DNA of 39,826 nt from Legionella qingyii (GTDB lineage Bacteria > Pseudomonadota > Gammaproteobacteria > Legionellales > Legionellaceae), in the NCBI RefSeq assembly GCF_003184185.1, contig NZ_QHJG01000039.1:1-39826 (forward strand), in the 5' to 3' direction. The notes under the pieces are model-generated. The model was not told the DNA's origin, made no database searches, and saw only the letters and a program-made list of their open reading frames with translations. Shown in pieces: positions 9,352 through 17,784 of the stretch; position 1 is the first letter of the stretch; the number at the start of each line of letters is the position of its first letter. The translations under genes and the position numbers were made by a program.

Positions 9352-9633
9352 TCACCGAGGGCGTGTGTTATCAACGATTAATTCCAATACAGGCGTTCCT
9401 TTTCTACCATTGAGTTCATAACCTTGCCGATAAACTTCAAAAATACGATACGCCTGATTCGATTCGCTATCAACTAACTCAACATCATCTCCCTGTTCAT
9501 CAATTAACGTGACTGTTAAATGAATTTCACGAAATCCAGCGATATGATATCGTTCTTTAAATAATTCTAATACACGTGCCAAACTTTTTGCTGCTTCTTC
9601 GCCACTGTGTTCGCCTTGCAGGATAATATCCAT
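9352..9633 (-). CDS. Hypothetical 93-residue protein upstream of site-2 protease
   Basis: I do not recognise this protein. The frame is open further upstream to 9747, but the ATG at 9633 has a good Shine-Dalgarno sequence (GGGGAG 5-6 bases before), and the upstream codons look non-conserved, so 93 residues is preferred. The product is soluble and mixed alpha/beta by appearance, beginning MDIILQGEHSGEEAAKSLAR and containing DEQGDDVELVDSES and a C-terminal strand VLELIVDNTRPR. It lacks cysteines, signal peptide and membrane segments. Its stop is 11 bases from the protease start, suggesting one transcript and possibly a linked role. Confidence 0.65.
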   Translation of the reverse strand: MDIILQGEHSGEEAAKSLARVLELFKERYHIAGFREIHLTVTLIDEQGDDVELVDSESNQAYRIFEVYRQGYELNGRKGTPVLELIVDNTRPR

Positions 9634-9833
9634 GATGCTCTCCCCATAACTTGGGATTTTTGTATAAAACCCTCTACTCTTGTTAGCGGCAAAATAAAAA
9701 TGTACTTTAATTTTACAGCTGTTTTTTTTTAATTGGGCTGTAGACAAGGCCTCTGCAGGGCTTCATTATCATTGTTTTGGAATCAAAATAAAGAAATAAG
9801 GCAGTATGCCCCTACAAATTTACCGCCTAATCG

Positions 9834-9862
9834 TTTACAATTCCACGATTAACTCAATAAAT
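9834..9862 (+). promoter_or_regulatory. Possible hemA promoter
   Basis: TTTACA (9834-9839) and ATAAAT (9857-9862) are 17 bases apart and end 24 bases before the hemA ATG. The -10 match is poor, so this is tentative. Confidence 0.3.
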
Positions 9863-9885
9863 CATATTCAAATAATTTATATTCT

Positions 9886-11160
9886 ATGGTGTTTGTTGCT
9901 TGCGGACTAAATCATAAAACTGCTCCAATAAACGTGCGTGAAAAAGTCGCCTTATCTCCGGCTACCCAGGATTCCTTGCTCCATAGCTTGTTAAATCTAC
10001 CAGAAGTAAATGAAGCGGCTATTTTATCAACCTGTAATCGCACAGAAATATACTGCGACACCCAAGATCCTCAAATCATTGCACGTTGGCTTAGCAAAGA
10101 ACATCAATTACCATTAGATGCATTATCCCCATTCTTTTATGTGCATAAAGGCCATCAGGGAATCAAACATCTTTTACGTGTTGCCAGTGGTCTAGACTCC
10201 ATGATGATTGGTGAACCCCAGATTCTTGGGCAAATGAAACAAGCCTACCAGCATGCTTGCAACCTCAGTGCAATAAAAACAGAATTACGTCCAATTTTTG
10301 AATATGTTTTTTGTGCTTCAAAGCGCGTACGAACGCAAAGTGGAGTGGGTACAAATCCCGTTTCAATTGCGTATGCTGCAGTCCAATTGATAGGACAGCT
10401 TTTTACAGACTACAAATCGCTGAATGTTTTTTTAATTGGTTCAGGCGAAACCGCTTCTTTAGTTGCTAAATACTTGCGTCAGCAGGGCGTTGAACGTTTT
10501 ATGGTTGCAAGTAGAACGCTTGAAAATGCGGAAAAACTTGCCAACTCATTTAATGGAAAAACCATTCCAATTACTGATATTGCTGAATATTTACCTCAAG
10601 CAGACGTCATTGTCTCCGCGACAAATTGTCCAATCCATTTTATTAATAGGAGTTTGGTCGAAGAGGCATTAAATCAAAGAAATCATGCACCCATGTTTTT
10701 CTTGGATTTATCAGTTCCCCGAGACGTAGAAGATAACATCAAGGAATTGGGACAAATACAACTTTATAACATCGATGATTTGCAATTCATGATCGATAAA
10801 GGCATGGAAGAAAGACGCCATGCCGCATTACATGCAGAACAATTAATCGATGAAGAATTGAATAAATACATCCGCAAGCATCGCTCACTTAAAGCCAAAA
10901 AAGTCATTTGTGATTACCGCAGTCAAATGCAAGACTTGGCACAAAAAGAGTTGCAGCGCGCTTTGAAAAAACTTTCTGCCGGACAATGTCAGCAGGTCGT
11001 TTTAAATGAATTTAGTGAACGCTTGGTTAATAAACTCACACATAGCCCTACTGCAGGTTTAAGGCAAATCGCTAAAGATGGCCGGGAAGATTTATTTACT
11101 TTGGCACAATATCTTTTTAATACAACAACACATCAATCATCCTATGAAGAAATCTCTTGA
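9886..11160 (+). CDS. hemA: Glutamyl-tRNA reductase
   Basis: HemA reduces glutamyl-tRNA(Glu) with NADPH to glutamate-1-semialdehyde, the committed step of C5-pathway tetrapyrrole synthesis. The 424-residue protein has the catalytic cysteine in STCNRTEIY (Cys50), the substrate domain motif [15 protein letters not shown], the NADPH-binding [13 protein letters not shown] and a C-terminal dimerisation helix. Length matches the family (about 418 in E. coli). The ATG at 9886 begins [15 protein letters not shown], the conserved N-terminus. Its end overlaps prfA by 17 bases, the common hemA-prfA-prmC order. Confidence 0.96.
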   Translation: MVFVACGLNHKTAPINVREKVALSPATQDSLLHSLLNLPEVNEAAILSTCNRTEIYCDTQDPQIIARWLSKEHQLPLDALSPFFYVHKGHQGIKHLLRVASGLDSMMIGEPQILGQMKQAYQHACNLSAIKTELRPIFEYVFCASKRVRTQSGVGTNPVSIAYAAVQLIGQLFTDYKSLNVFLIGSGETASLVAKYLRQQGVERFMVASRTLENAEKLANSFNGKTIPITDIAEYLPQADVIVSATNCPIHFINRSLVEEALNQRNHAPMFFLDLSVPRDVEDNIKELGQIQLYNIDDLQFMIDKGMEERRHAALHAEQLIDEELNKYIRKHRSLKAKKVICDYRSQMQDLAQKELQRALKKLSAGQCQQVVLNEFSERLVNKLTHSPTAGLRQIAKDGREDLFTLAQYLFNTTTHQSSYEEIS

Positions 11161-12232
11161 AGTTAAACTGCAACAAATGCTCGAGCGATATCAAGAAGTA
11201 GGTCGCTTGTTATCAGAAGCGTCAGTTATTGCAGATCAGAATCAGTTTAAAACTCTTTCCAAAGAATACGCTCAGTTAGAGCCAGTAGCGACATGTTATG
11301 AAACCTACGTTGAGGCTAACAATAATTTATCTTCACTGAACGAAATGCTCGAGGGAGATGATAAAGAGCTGGCATCAATGGCCGAAGAAGAGTTGGCAGA
11401 CGCTCAAAAGCAAATAGATGAGCTTGACGAACAGTTACAGTGGCATTTGATTCCCAAAGATCCAGATGATGAACGTAACATTTATCTCGAGGTCAGAGCA
11501 GGAACTGGCGGTGATGAGGCCGCAATTTTTGCCGGGGATCTTTATCGTATGTACAGTCGATATGCAGAAAACCAAGGCTGGCAACAAGAGTTAATCAGTG
11601 CCAGCCACGGTGAGCATGGTGGATATAAAGAAATTATCGTGCGTATTAGTGGTAACGCAGTTTACTCGCAACTTAAATTTGAATCCGGGGCTCATCGTGT
11701 ACAACGTGTGCCTGAAACCGAATCGCAAGGTCGGGTACATACCTCTGCATGTACTGTAGCCATCATGCCTGAGGTGGATGAAATTGATGACATCCAAATT
11801 AATCCTGATGATTTACGAATTGATACATATCGTTCTTCAGGCGCTGGAGGCCAGCACGTCAATAAAACCGATTCTGCGATACGAATCACGCATATCCCAA
11901 CGGGTGTAGTAGTAGAATGCCAAGATGAACGCTCCCAGCATAAAAATCGTGCCAAAGCCATGTCTTTACTTAAAACCCGCTTGCTGGATGCCGAACAAAG
12001 CAAACAAAAGAAAGAACAAGCACAAACTCGTAAATCACTAGTAGGTACAGGCGATCGTTCTGAGCGCATTCGTACTTATAACTATCCCCAAGGTCGACTG
12101 ACTGATCATCGGATTAATTTGACGATCTATCAACTTGGTGACGTGATGGAAGGAAATTTGGCATTAGTTATCGAACCATTAAAACGCGAGTACCATGCAG
12201 AATTACTCGCAGAGCTGGGGCGAAATGATTAA
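11144..12232 (+). CDS. prfA: Peptide chain release factor 1
   Basis: RF1 reads UAA and UAG in the ribosomal A site and triggers peptide release. Key elements are the codon-reading PxT tripeptide (here PET, in [14 protein letters not shown]) and the catalytic GGQ loop in [15 protein letters not shown], whose Gln is methylated by PrmC, encoded next. The ATG at 11144 gives 362 residues with the family N-terminus [19 protein letters not shown]; an open frame extends to 11078 but lies wholly inside hemA. The start overlaps the hemA end by 17 bases and the stop overlaps prmC by 8, implying translational coupling. Confidence 0.96.
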   Translation: MKKSLEVKLQQMLERYQEVGRLLSEASVIADQNQFKTLSKEYAQLEPVATCYETYVEANNNLSSLNEMLEGDDKELASMAEEELADAQKQIDELDEQLQWHLIPKDPDDERNIYLEVRAGTGGDEAAIFAGDLYRMYSRYAENQGWQQELISASHGEHGGYKEIIVRISGNAVYSQLKFESGAHRVQRVPETESQGRVHTSACTVAIMPEVDEIDDIQINPDDLRIDTYRSSGAGGQHVNKTDSAIRITHIPTGVVVECQDERSQHKNRAKAMSLLKTRLLDAEQSKQKKEQAQTRKSLVGTGDRSERIRTYNYPQGRLTDHRINLTIYQLGDVMEGNLALVIEPLKREYHAELLAELGRND

Positions 12233-13031
12233 TATTCGCACCGCTCTGGGAAAAACTCCAGATCTGGAAACAGAGATTTTACTCTGTCATGCTTTAAAAA
12301 GAACCAGAACATACCTCTTTGCACATCCTGAAGAATTACTTACTTCAGAACAATGGGAACACTTCCAAAGTTTAATGGCTCAAAGAGCGCAAGGAATTCC
12401 CATTGCCTATATCATAGGTGAACGCGAGTTCTGGTCACTGAATTTAAAAGTCAGTAAGCATACCTTAATTCCACGACATGAAACGGAGCGATTAGTAGAA
12501 TTAGCCTTGGAGCTTATCCCCAATCGCCCAGATACCTATGTTCTAGACTTGGGTACTGGCAGCGGAGCCATCGCCTTGGCCCTTGCTAAAGAGCGACCTC
12601 ACTGGCATATTATTGCTGCAGATATTAGTCAAGAAGCGTTAAATATTGCAAAAGAAAATGCACAAAGCCATAAGATAATGAATGTAAGTTTTTATCTGTC
12701 CAATTGGTTTAGTAACATTCCTCGACGCCAATATCACGCTTTGGTTGCTAATCCACCTTATATTTCAGAGCTTGATCCTCATTTACAACAAGGCGATTTA
12801 CGTTTTGAACCGCAAAATGCTTTAGTGAGTAGTCAAGAAGGCTTAGCTGATCTACAATGTATTATTAAACAAGGTTATGACTACCTTTTACCTGACGGCC
12901 TGATTTTGCTAGAACATGGGTATGATCAAAAATTAAAAGTACAGACTATACTTAATGAATTACAATATAAGAACGTACAATGTTGGCAAGATATTCAGGG
13001 AAATGACAGAGTAAGTGGGGGTTGGCGATAA
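12225..13031 (+). CDS. prmC: RF methyltransferase (release factor glutamine N5-methyltransferase)
   Basis: PrmC (HemK) transfers a methyl group from SAM to the Gln of the GGQ motif in RF1 and RF2, raising release activity. The protein has the helical N-terminal domain, SAM motif [16 protein letters not shown] and the catalytic NPPYIS motif. The ATG at 12225 (268 residues) overlaps the prfA stop and gives a normal length; an earlier in-frame ATG at 12195 would add ten residues inside prfA. In the conserved R-P-E-T-E segment ahead of motif I the proline is His here ([12 protein letters not shown]), a minor departure. Confidence 0.93.
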   Translation: MINIRTALGKTPDLETEILLCHALKRTRTYLFAHPEELLTSEQWEHFQSLMAQRAQGIPIAYIIGEREFWSLNLKVSKHTLIPRHETERLVELALELIPNRPDTYVLDLGTGSGAIALALAKERPHWHIIAADISQEALNIAKENAQSHKIMNVSFYLSNWFSNIPRRQYHALVANPPYISELDPHLQQGDLRFEPQNALVSSQEGLADLQCIIKQGYDYLLPDGLILLEHGYDQKLKVQTILNELQYKNVQCWQDIQGNDRVSGGWR

Positions 13032-13036
13032 TTTTA

Positions 13037-13065
13037 TTGATGATACAATCGTTTTTTGGTATACC
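13037..13065 (+). promoter_or_regulatory. Candidate dksA promoter
   Basis: TTGATG (13037-13042) and TATACC (13060-13065) are 17 bases apart, starting just after the prmC stop. A transcription start near 13072 would give a leader of about 45 bases before the dksA ATG. Confidence 0.45.
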
Positions 13066-13117
13066 TAACCGCTTTCTGTAACCCCAGGTTGTACATGAAT
13101 AGGGAACGGAGGCTAAA

Positions 13118-13594
13118 ATGACCGAACAATTAATTGATAAAACCAATGAGAGACGACACAACGTGAAAAACGACGCGATAGGTAGCATGGGAATCACCCC
13201 CTATACGGAAGCCCCTGGTGAAGAATATATGAATGAAAACCAGTTAGCACATATTGAAAAAATATTGCTAGCTTGGCGTCAATCGTTGATGGAAGAAGTC
13301 GACCGTACAGTGACGCACATGAAAGATGAAGCGGCTAATTTTCCTGATCCTTCAGATAGGGCCAGCCAGGAAGAAGAATTCAGCATCGAATTACGTACTC
13401 GTGATCGTGAACGTAAATTGATTAAGAAGATTGAGGATGCCTTAGAGCGTTTGAGAAATGAGGATTTCGGCTATTGCGAAGCATGTGGTATCGAAATCGG
13501 CCTCAAACGTTTAGAAGCAAGACCTACAGCGACTTTATGTATTGATTGTAAGACCCTGTCCGAGATTAAAGAAAAACAAAATCAGGGTGCCTAA
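13118..13594 (+). CDS. dksA: RNA polymerase-binding transcription factor DksA
   Basis: DksA enters the RNA polymerase secondary channel and, with ppGpp, represses rRNA promoters and activates amino-acid and virulence promoters; in Legionella it supports the switch to the transmissive phase. The 158-residue protein has the coiled coil with the acidic tip DPSD (77-80), the conserved EEEFSIELRTRDRERKLIKK and a C4 zinc finger (Cys120, Cys123, Cys141, Cys144). The N-terminal 38 residues are a poorly conserved lead; a second ATG exists at codon 38. The ATG at 13118 is favoured by CGGAGG seven bases upstream. Confidence 0.95.
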   Translation: MTEQLIDKTNERRHNVKNDAIGSMGITPYTEAPGEEYMNENQLAHIEKILLAWRQSLMEEVDRTVTHMKDEAANFPDPSDRASQEEEFSIELRTRDRERKLIKKIEDALERLRNEDFGYCEACGIEIGLKRLEARPTATLCIDCKTLSEIKEKQNQGA

Positions 13595-13952
13595 CTAAAT
13601 CCAGCTCTTGCAAAGCCGAGATTCATTCAAAATCAACACTTTGTTAAGGGCAGTCTTAAGCAGAAATAAACCCCACTGCCTTTAATTTAAAAATTATGTC
13701 ATTCCCGCGAAGGCGGGAATGTTATCTCTGAATGAAATGCTGAGTCACTTTAATAATTAGTTTCTATTTTCACGAAAACAAAGGTGAAGTCGAAAATCGT
13801 TTAGCTAATTGTTTATAAACGCTGCCGAACTCAGAAAACTCTAGCTAGATGGATTTATCTAAACCGTTGTGACCTTTTAAGGCAAGCAGGTCAGGAAAAA
13901 GGATATAGAACCTGTTTGATCCGATTCATTAAATTATTTACATTCAAAATCC
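13595..13952. other. Intergenic gap of 358 bases after dksA
   Basis: No ORF of convincing composition is seen. It contains one REP-like unit (13698-13720) and a weak dyad TGACCT/AGGTCA (13869-13874, 13887-13892) downstream of the minus-strand gene that follows. It forms the left border of the accessory islet. Confidence 0.6.
13698..13720. repeat. REP-like element, single copy
   Basis: ATTCCCGC (13701-13708) and GCGGGAAT (13713-13720) form a perfect 8-bp stem with a 4-base GAAG loop, preceded by GTC. The same unit occurs as an inverted pair at 29034-29125, with loop sequence slightly changed. Confidence 0.8.
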
Positions 13953-14351
13953 TCAAAGAGGTGGAGCGTGTTGGAGCATCTTTACTGGTTCCAAAAGTTC
14001 AGGAGCAATAATTAATTTCGATGAATCTTTTCCCTCGATGTCTTCAGCATAATTCGTTAGACGCTTGGACTGGCAAATTGTATCTTCTTTAACTCGAAAC
14101 AGCGCAAACCCACACTGTCTTTTACGCATCACCTCTCGAACCTGATTCATTCGTTCATTAGAGTAAATGATATTAGGGGTGTACGCTGAAACCAGGGGAT
14201 CATGATAAGGATGTTTGGTGTAACTCATTACTTTATCTCCTTTTTCAAGAAACATAAACCCGAACCGACTGTTTAAAATTTTTTTGATTTCCTTTTTTAA
14301 TACTGCCTCCACAGGTTTGGTTGTATTTTTTTTTAAGAAAAATGAGTGCAT
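13953..14351 (-). CDS. Hypothetical islet protein, 132 residues
   Basis: I do not recognise this protein. AAAGGAG lies 8 bases before the ATG at 14351. A second ATG at codon 42 (14228) also has a strong AAAGGAG, ten bases upstream, so a 91-residue form starting MSYTKHPYHDPLVSAYTPN is equally possible, or both are made. The N-terminal 40 residues are Lys-rich (KKNTTKPVEAVLKKEIKKIL); the rest has no membrane segment and includes QVREVMRKRQCGFALFRVKE. It is divergent from the 269-residue protein, and the shared upstream region holds the TACCGTA dyad. A secreted role is conceivable but unsupported by motifs. Confidence 0.55.
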   Translation of the reverse strand: MHSFFLKKNTTKPVEAVLKKEIKKILNSRFGFMFLEKGDKVMSYTKHPYHDPLVSAYTPNIIYSNERMNQVREVMRKRQCGFALFRVKEDTICQSKRLTNYAEDIEGKDSSKLIIAPELLEPVKMLQHAPPL

Positions 14352-14409
14352 ATTTTTTGCTCCTTTTTAGTATTCCTTATCATTATTACTGAAAACATAT
14401 TTAACGAAA

Positions 14410-14427
14410 TACCGTAGAAATACGGTA
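14410..14427. promoter_or_regulatory. 18-bp dyad, candidate operator in divergent promoter region
   Basis: TACCGTA (14410-14416), spacer GAAA, TACGGTA (14421-14427) form a perfect 7-bp dyad. It is 59 bases upstream of the minus-strand 132-residue gene and 87 bases upstream of the plus-strand 269-residue gene. AT-rich -10-like boxes lie on either side: TTTAAT at 14443-14448 for the plus strand, TAATAAT near 14382-14388 on the minus strand. A one-mismatch copy is at 16303-16320. The size fits a dimeric HTH regulator such as the LuxR-type protein encoded nearby. Confidence 0.55.
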
Positions 14428-14513
14428 GTAAACATCTCTAGTTTTAATTCTGGTTTCATGTTTATTTTTTATTCTATATGCAGGAATAAAGAAGTTGTTG
14501 CCTTGGAAGCAAC

Positions 14514-15323
14514 ATGAACTGGAGCAAAATGATGAGATTTTTTCAACCCCACGAAAACCCTAGACGGAGAGTAAATCCGCGCAACTCTTGCCCAATAAAA
14601 GAAATACGAGAATATATTATCAAAGACAGTCAAAAAAATGTAACTGTTGAACAGGCGATATCGATGCAGACTGGAGGAGGCTATAAAGCAGATGAATGGC
14701 AACAACTTCGCTTAGGAGAAGTTGCCACCAACTCTCTCATTCAATCCCTTATTGGCAAAAAGAGCATTATCGAAGCACCTGCTAATTACAATACAATGGA
14801 GTTTAACGATTTTCTGCACTGGTTGGAACAACCGGTTCCCAAAGGAACCAGCAGATACTTTGCGCTGCCTGATGCATTTGGATCAGGAAGAATCCATGGG
14901 TATCATTGCGAAAAAGATGAGCATTATCATCAGAAAGTTCAGGTTGGTGAACCCAAATGTCCGGAGACTAAAAAAACGCTACTGCCATTAAGACAGTCAC
15001 TAGGAATATTTACTGTCCTTGATTGGATGCTGGATGTCCCCGTTGTTGCCGCCAGCACCTCTTCCAATACCGAACATGGAAAAGGTGGAGCCATTCAACT
15101 GATAGTTTCCCAGGGGCTATTACTGTATCTCCATGCGAATGTAAATAGGTATGTAGAGCAATATGATGACCGCTACTCGGTACAAAAAGCAGTTAGATAC
15201 CGCTCACCATGGGGAGATGAAATGGAGTGGGAAATAAGTTCTAAAGTAGAAACAACAAATACTGTCTATCATTGCTCCCCGGACAGCAATGCAGTAAAAG
15301 GGACTCCTCCAAGACTTGGTTAA
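14514..15323 (+). CDS. Hypothetical islet protein, 269 residues
   Basis: I do not recognise this protein. The ATG at 14514 has GGAAG four bases upstream; the ATG pair at 14529/14532 has GGAG and would shorten it by five or six residues. It is soluble, with no signal peptide or clear membrane segment. An N-terminal basic stretch (about 14-23, PRRRVNPRNS) precedes a globular region with a His/Cys-rich HGYHCEKDEHYHQK near 130, which could bind metal, and a possible beta-rich C-terminus. Legionella effectors often look like this, but no effector motif is recognised. The dyad at 14410 lies upstream. Confidence 0.6.
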   Translation: MNWSKMMRFFQPHENPRRRVNPRNSCPIKEIREYIIKDSQKNVTVEQAISMQTGGGYKADEWQQLRLGEVATNSLIQSLIGKKSIIEAPANYNTMEFNDFLHWLEQPVPKGTSRYFALPDAFGSGRIHGYHCEKDEHYHQKVQVGEPKCPETKKTLLPLRQSLGIFTVLDWMLDVPVVAASTSSNTEHGKGGAIQLIVSQGLLLYLHANVNRYVEQYDDRYSVQKAVRYRSPWGDEMEWEISSKVETTNTVYHCSPDSNAVKGTPPRLG

Positions 15324-15433
15324 AAGGAATGGGCCAGGGAGGGCCTAATATCGACTGAAGATAATTGGTATCTGAGTGGAAAGCAGGAATTATTTATACT
15401 AGCATAAAAATAAGAAAATATTGGTTTTAAAGT

Positions 15434-16246
15434 ATGTATGAACTCAATGATTCACCGTATTTTATTTACAGTAATTTGATTAAAGAATACTGTTTGCCGC
15501 TATTTAATTTAACTCCTGTCAAAGGCTTTACTTTTTGCCGTACTTATGAGGATAAAACTGCATTTCTCCTAACTACCGAATATCAGTTTAACCTGGAATG
15601 CATTCAACATGAAAAAAGAATTTCCAAGCTTGAAATGCTTCGTACGCCAATGCATACCCTGGAGGGCTATTTTCTAAACTCCCCCGCCCTTGATGGAAAA
15701 TCCTCTGCTTTTTATGAAACTACTGCGCAAAAATTTGGCTATGGATATAGTTTTACTATTGTCAGAAAGCATGAGAATTACAGTGATTACTTTCATTTTA
15801 TCGGGGACAAATATCAAATTGATATGAATAATTATTATGTACATAACAAGGCTTCACTGAATAAATTTTGTGATTACTTCATCGAACGAGCAGCAAAAAT
15901 ATTAACTTATAGTGAAAAACAAAATAAATTCATTTTACCTAATACAGCCGTAGAACCCTTTCCAATAAAATCTTATGCAGGTACTTTGGATGAATTTTTC
16001 AAAGACTACTCTCTTGAGCGTTCAGGAATCAAATCAGTTAGTTTATCTCAGCGCCAAATTGAATGTGCCCGATTATTAATTATCGGTAAAACAGCCGAGG
16101 AAATAGCTATTATTCTTGGCTTATCAAAACGTACTATTGAGCATTATATTGATATTCTAAAAAGAAAATTAAATGCTCATAATAAGGGATTTCTGATTAC
16201 AAAGTTGCTTCAGCTCTTTCCCGATGAATTCACCTCAATTTCCTAA
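15434..16246 (+). CDS. LuxR-family transcriptional regulator
   Basis: The C-terminal 65 residues form a GerE/LuxR helix-turn-helix: SLSQRQIECARLLIIGKTAE (203-222), then EIAIILGLSKRTIEHYIDIL (223-242) and KRKLNAHNKG. The 200-residue N-terminal part is the size of a sensor domain (autoinducer-binding or PAS-like) but lacks an obvious receiver aspartate pattern, so it is not a two-component response regulator. Its ligand cannot be read from sequence. The start ATG at 15434 has no strong Shine-Dalgarno sequence; a TATACT box at 15395-15400 may be the -10. It sits between the two dyad-controlled loci and is the natural candidate to bind those dyads. Confidence 0.85.
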   Translation: MYELNDSPYFIYSNLIKEYCLPLFNLTPVKGFTFCRTYEDKTAFLLTTEYQFNLECIQHEKRISKLEMLRTPMHTLEGYFLNSPALDGKSSAFYETTAQKFGYGYSFTIVRKHENYSDYFHFIGDKYQIDMNNYYVHNKASLNKFCDYFIERAAKILTYSEKQNKFILPNTAVEPFPIKSYAGTLDEFFKDYSLERSGIKSVSLSQRQIECARLLIIGKTAEEIAIILGLSKRTIEHYIDILKRKLNAHNKGFLITKLLQLFPDEFTSIS

Positions 16247-16302
16247 GAGCATTTGAGTAATGGACGATGTGAGACCATCATTCGATGAATTCTCAGAACC
16301 AA

Positions 16303-16320
16303 TACTGTATTTATACGGTA
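16303..16320. promoter_or_regulatory. 18-bp dyad, candidate operator upstream of OTU gene
   Basis: TACTGTA (16303-16309), spacer TTTA, TACGGTA (16314-16320): the same architecture as the site at 14410-14427 with one arm position changed, and an extra outer A-T pair (16302/16321). A TATCTT -10-like box at 16344-16349 would place the dyad centre about 44 bases upstream of transcription start, as for an activator overlapping the -35 region. Confidence 0.5.
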
Positions 16321-16393
16321 TCACCAATTTCAAGTGTTCATCTTATCTTAATGAGCCTCCTGTAACTTATTAATTAAAGCTATAGGAGATGTC

Positions 16394-17644
16394 ATGAAAG
16401 TTAAAAACGGTAAATTTGTTGATTCGTACAACGGAAAATACAAACGTCGAAAACGTCAAGTTGAGGTAATTAATGCTTATCTGGACAAGAATGGACTGGT
16501 TGTGCATGACTCGATAGATAATGGGGATTGTTTCTTTGATGCAGTGTCGCAACAGCTTGGCCAGATGCCTGGATTAATCTCTTACTCCATCGAGGATCTA
16601 AGGGATATTTGCTCAAGCTACGCTGAAAGTCATGCGGAAAGTGAACTGTTTGCTCTTTTAAAAAAAAGAGAGGATTTTAAAGATTTTAAAAATATTAAGG
16701 ACTATGTCAGAAAAATTAAAAGTGATGATCCGCCTTTATGGGGAAATCAGGATTGTGAAGGAGTCATTCTTGCCAGATATTTCAAAGAAAATCTGGGTAT
16801 TGAGCTTGTTTTCGAAGTCATAAATTATGAATTGCATTTTGATGAAATAAGCGGAGAGGAAATTTCAGCTGAGGATGTATTTTATATTCGGGCTGAAGGC
16901 AAAACCTCCACCAATCCAGATCCGGACAATACTACTCCTTGCATCCGATTATTTAATGCTTTAAATCATTATGTTGCATGCAGTCGCACTGCTCCGATGC
17001 AAATGGAACATGGCAATTCATCTGCCCACTCTACACATCAAACTGATACAACAGAGTCCGATCCAATGAACCACAGCAGCCTGGAAAGAATAATACACAT
17101 CTTACGCGATGAGGGAATATTGGCTGAAGAGCCAACCAACGAAACAGGATCAGCGGCAGGTGATGCTATTGAGAATAAGGAGCTTAGGATCTTTAATAAA
17201 AACTTCCTGACAGCTTGTGTACTACGGCTTGTGCAGCTGGAAGAAAATCTCGGCAATAGAGGCAATAGAAATGAGGTAGTTGCTATTGGCAGACTGTTAA
17301 AAAGCTATTTTGATTTACTGAAAAAACCTGAAAGCAAAGAAAGTCTGGTGCAATTCAATTCTGATTTAAACCTTGCCCAACAAGCAAGTCAACCATCCCA
17401 AATTATCGCTATTCTATATTGGGGGCTAAAAATCATTGGCTTATTAGGAGGGGCTACCTTGGGAGCTGGCCTAAGTGTGCTGAATATGAATCAAACCCAT
17501 TTTTTATCCTTGTCCGGCTCTGGATATAGCCTTGGGGATATTGCCGCCAAAAAAGGTTTTTTTGGCAATAGAAAACAATTCTCTCTTGCCCTGGATGAAA
17601 TAAAAGAAGACTTACAGTCGAACTGGAACAAGTCATTATCTTAG
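16394..17644 (+). CDS. OTU-domain cysteine protease (candidate deubiquitinase effector)
   Basis: The N-terminal 195 residues carry an OTU signature: the catalytic-cysteine motif D-N-G-D-C-F-F-D-A at 42-50 (Cys46), the mid-domain W-G-N-Q-D-C-E-G-V-I-L-A-R-Y-F at 116-130, and the histidine motif A-L-N-H-Y-V-A at 189-195 (His192). OTU enzymes cleave ubiquitin chains; a bacterium has no ubiquitin, so the target would be in a eukaryotic host. Legionella delivers OTU deubiquitinases (the Lot family, including Ceg7 and Ceg23) through Dot/Icm. The rest is helical, with a hydrophobic Gly-rich segment at about 336-362 that could insert in a membrane. TAGGAG precedes the ATG by 5 bases. No signal peptide. 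Secretion is inferred. An 18-bp dyad lies upstream. Confidence 0.82.
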   Translation: MKVKNGKFVDSYNGKYKRRKRQVEVINAYLDKNGLVVHDSIDNGDCFFDAVSQQLGQMPGLISYSIEDLRDICSSYAESHAESELFALLKKREDFKDFKNIKDYVRKIKSDDPPLWGNQDCEGVILARYFKENLGIELVFEVINYELHFDEISGEEISAEDVFYIRAEGKTSTNPDPDNTTPCIRLFNALNHYVACSRTAPMQMEHGNSSAHSTHQTDTTESDPMNHSSLERIIHILRDEGILAEEPTNETGSAAGDAIENKELRIFNKNFLTACVLRLVQLEENLGNRGNRNEVVAIGRLLKSYFDLLKKPESKESLVQFNSDLNLAQQASQPSQIIAILYWGLKIIGLLGGATLGAGLSVLNMNQTHFLSLSGSGYSLGDIAAKKGFFGNRKQFSLALDEIKEDLQSNWNKSLS

Positions 17645-17784
17645 CACTCTGCAAACGGGATTAGACAGTTGGTTATTTTAAAATGGGGCTGTCACATCAC
17701 GTTTGCTTTCCGCGATATTATTTTCAACAACCGTAACAAGAGCAAGCGACTTACTCCCCGATAAAAAAAATGCCCAGCCTCATG

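Noticed and set aside
9634..9747. N-terminal extension of the 93-residue gene to 9747
   Set aside because: No ribosome site, Lys/Asn-rich non-protein-like sequence, and a strong site at the internal ATG 9633.
11692..12069. Minus-strand ORF of 125 codons inside prfA
   Set aside because: Cys/Ser-rich shadow frame of a well-conserved gene.
17700..17748. CGTTTGCT/AGCAAGCG dyad between the OTU gene and waaA
   Set aside because: The 33-base loop and a G-T pair make a stable terminator hairpin unlikely.
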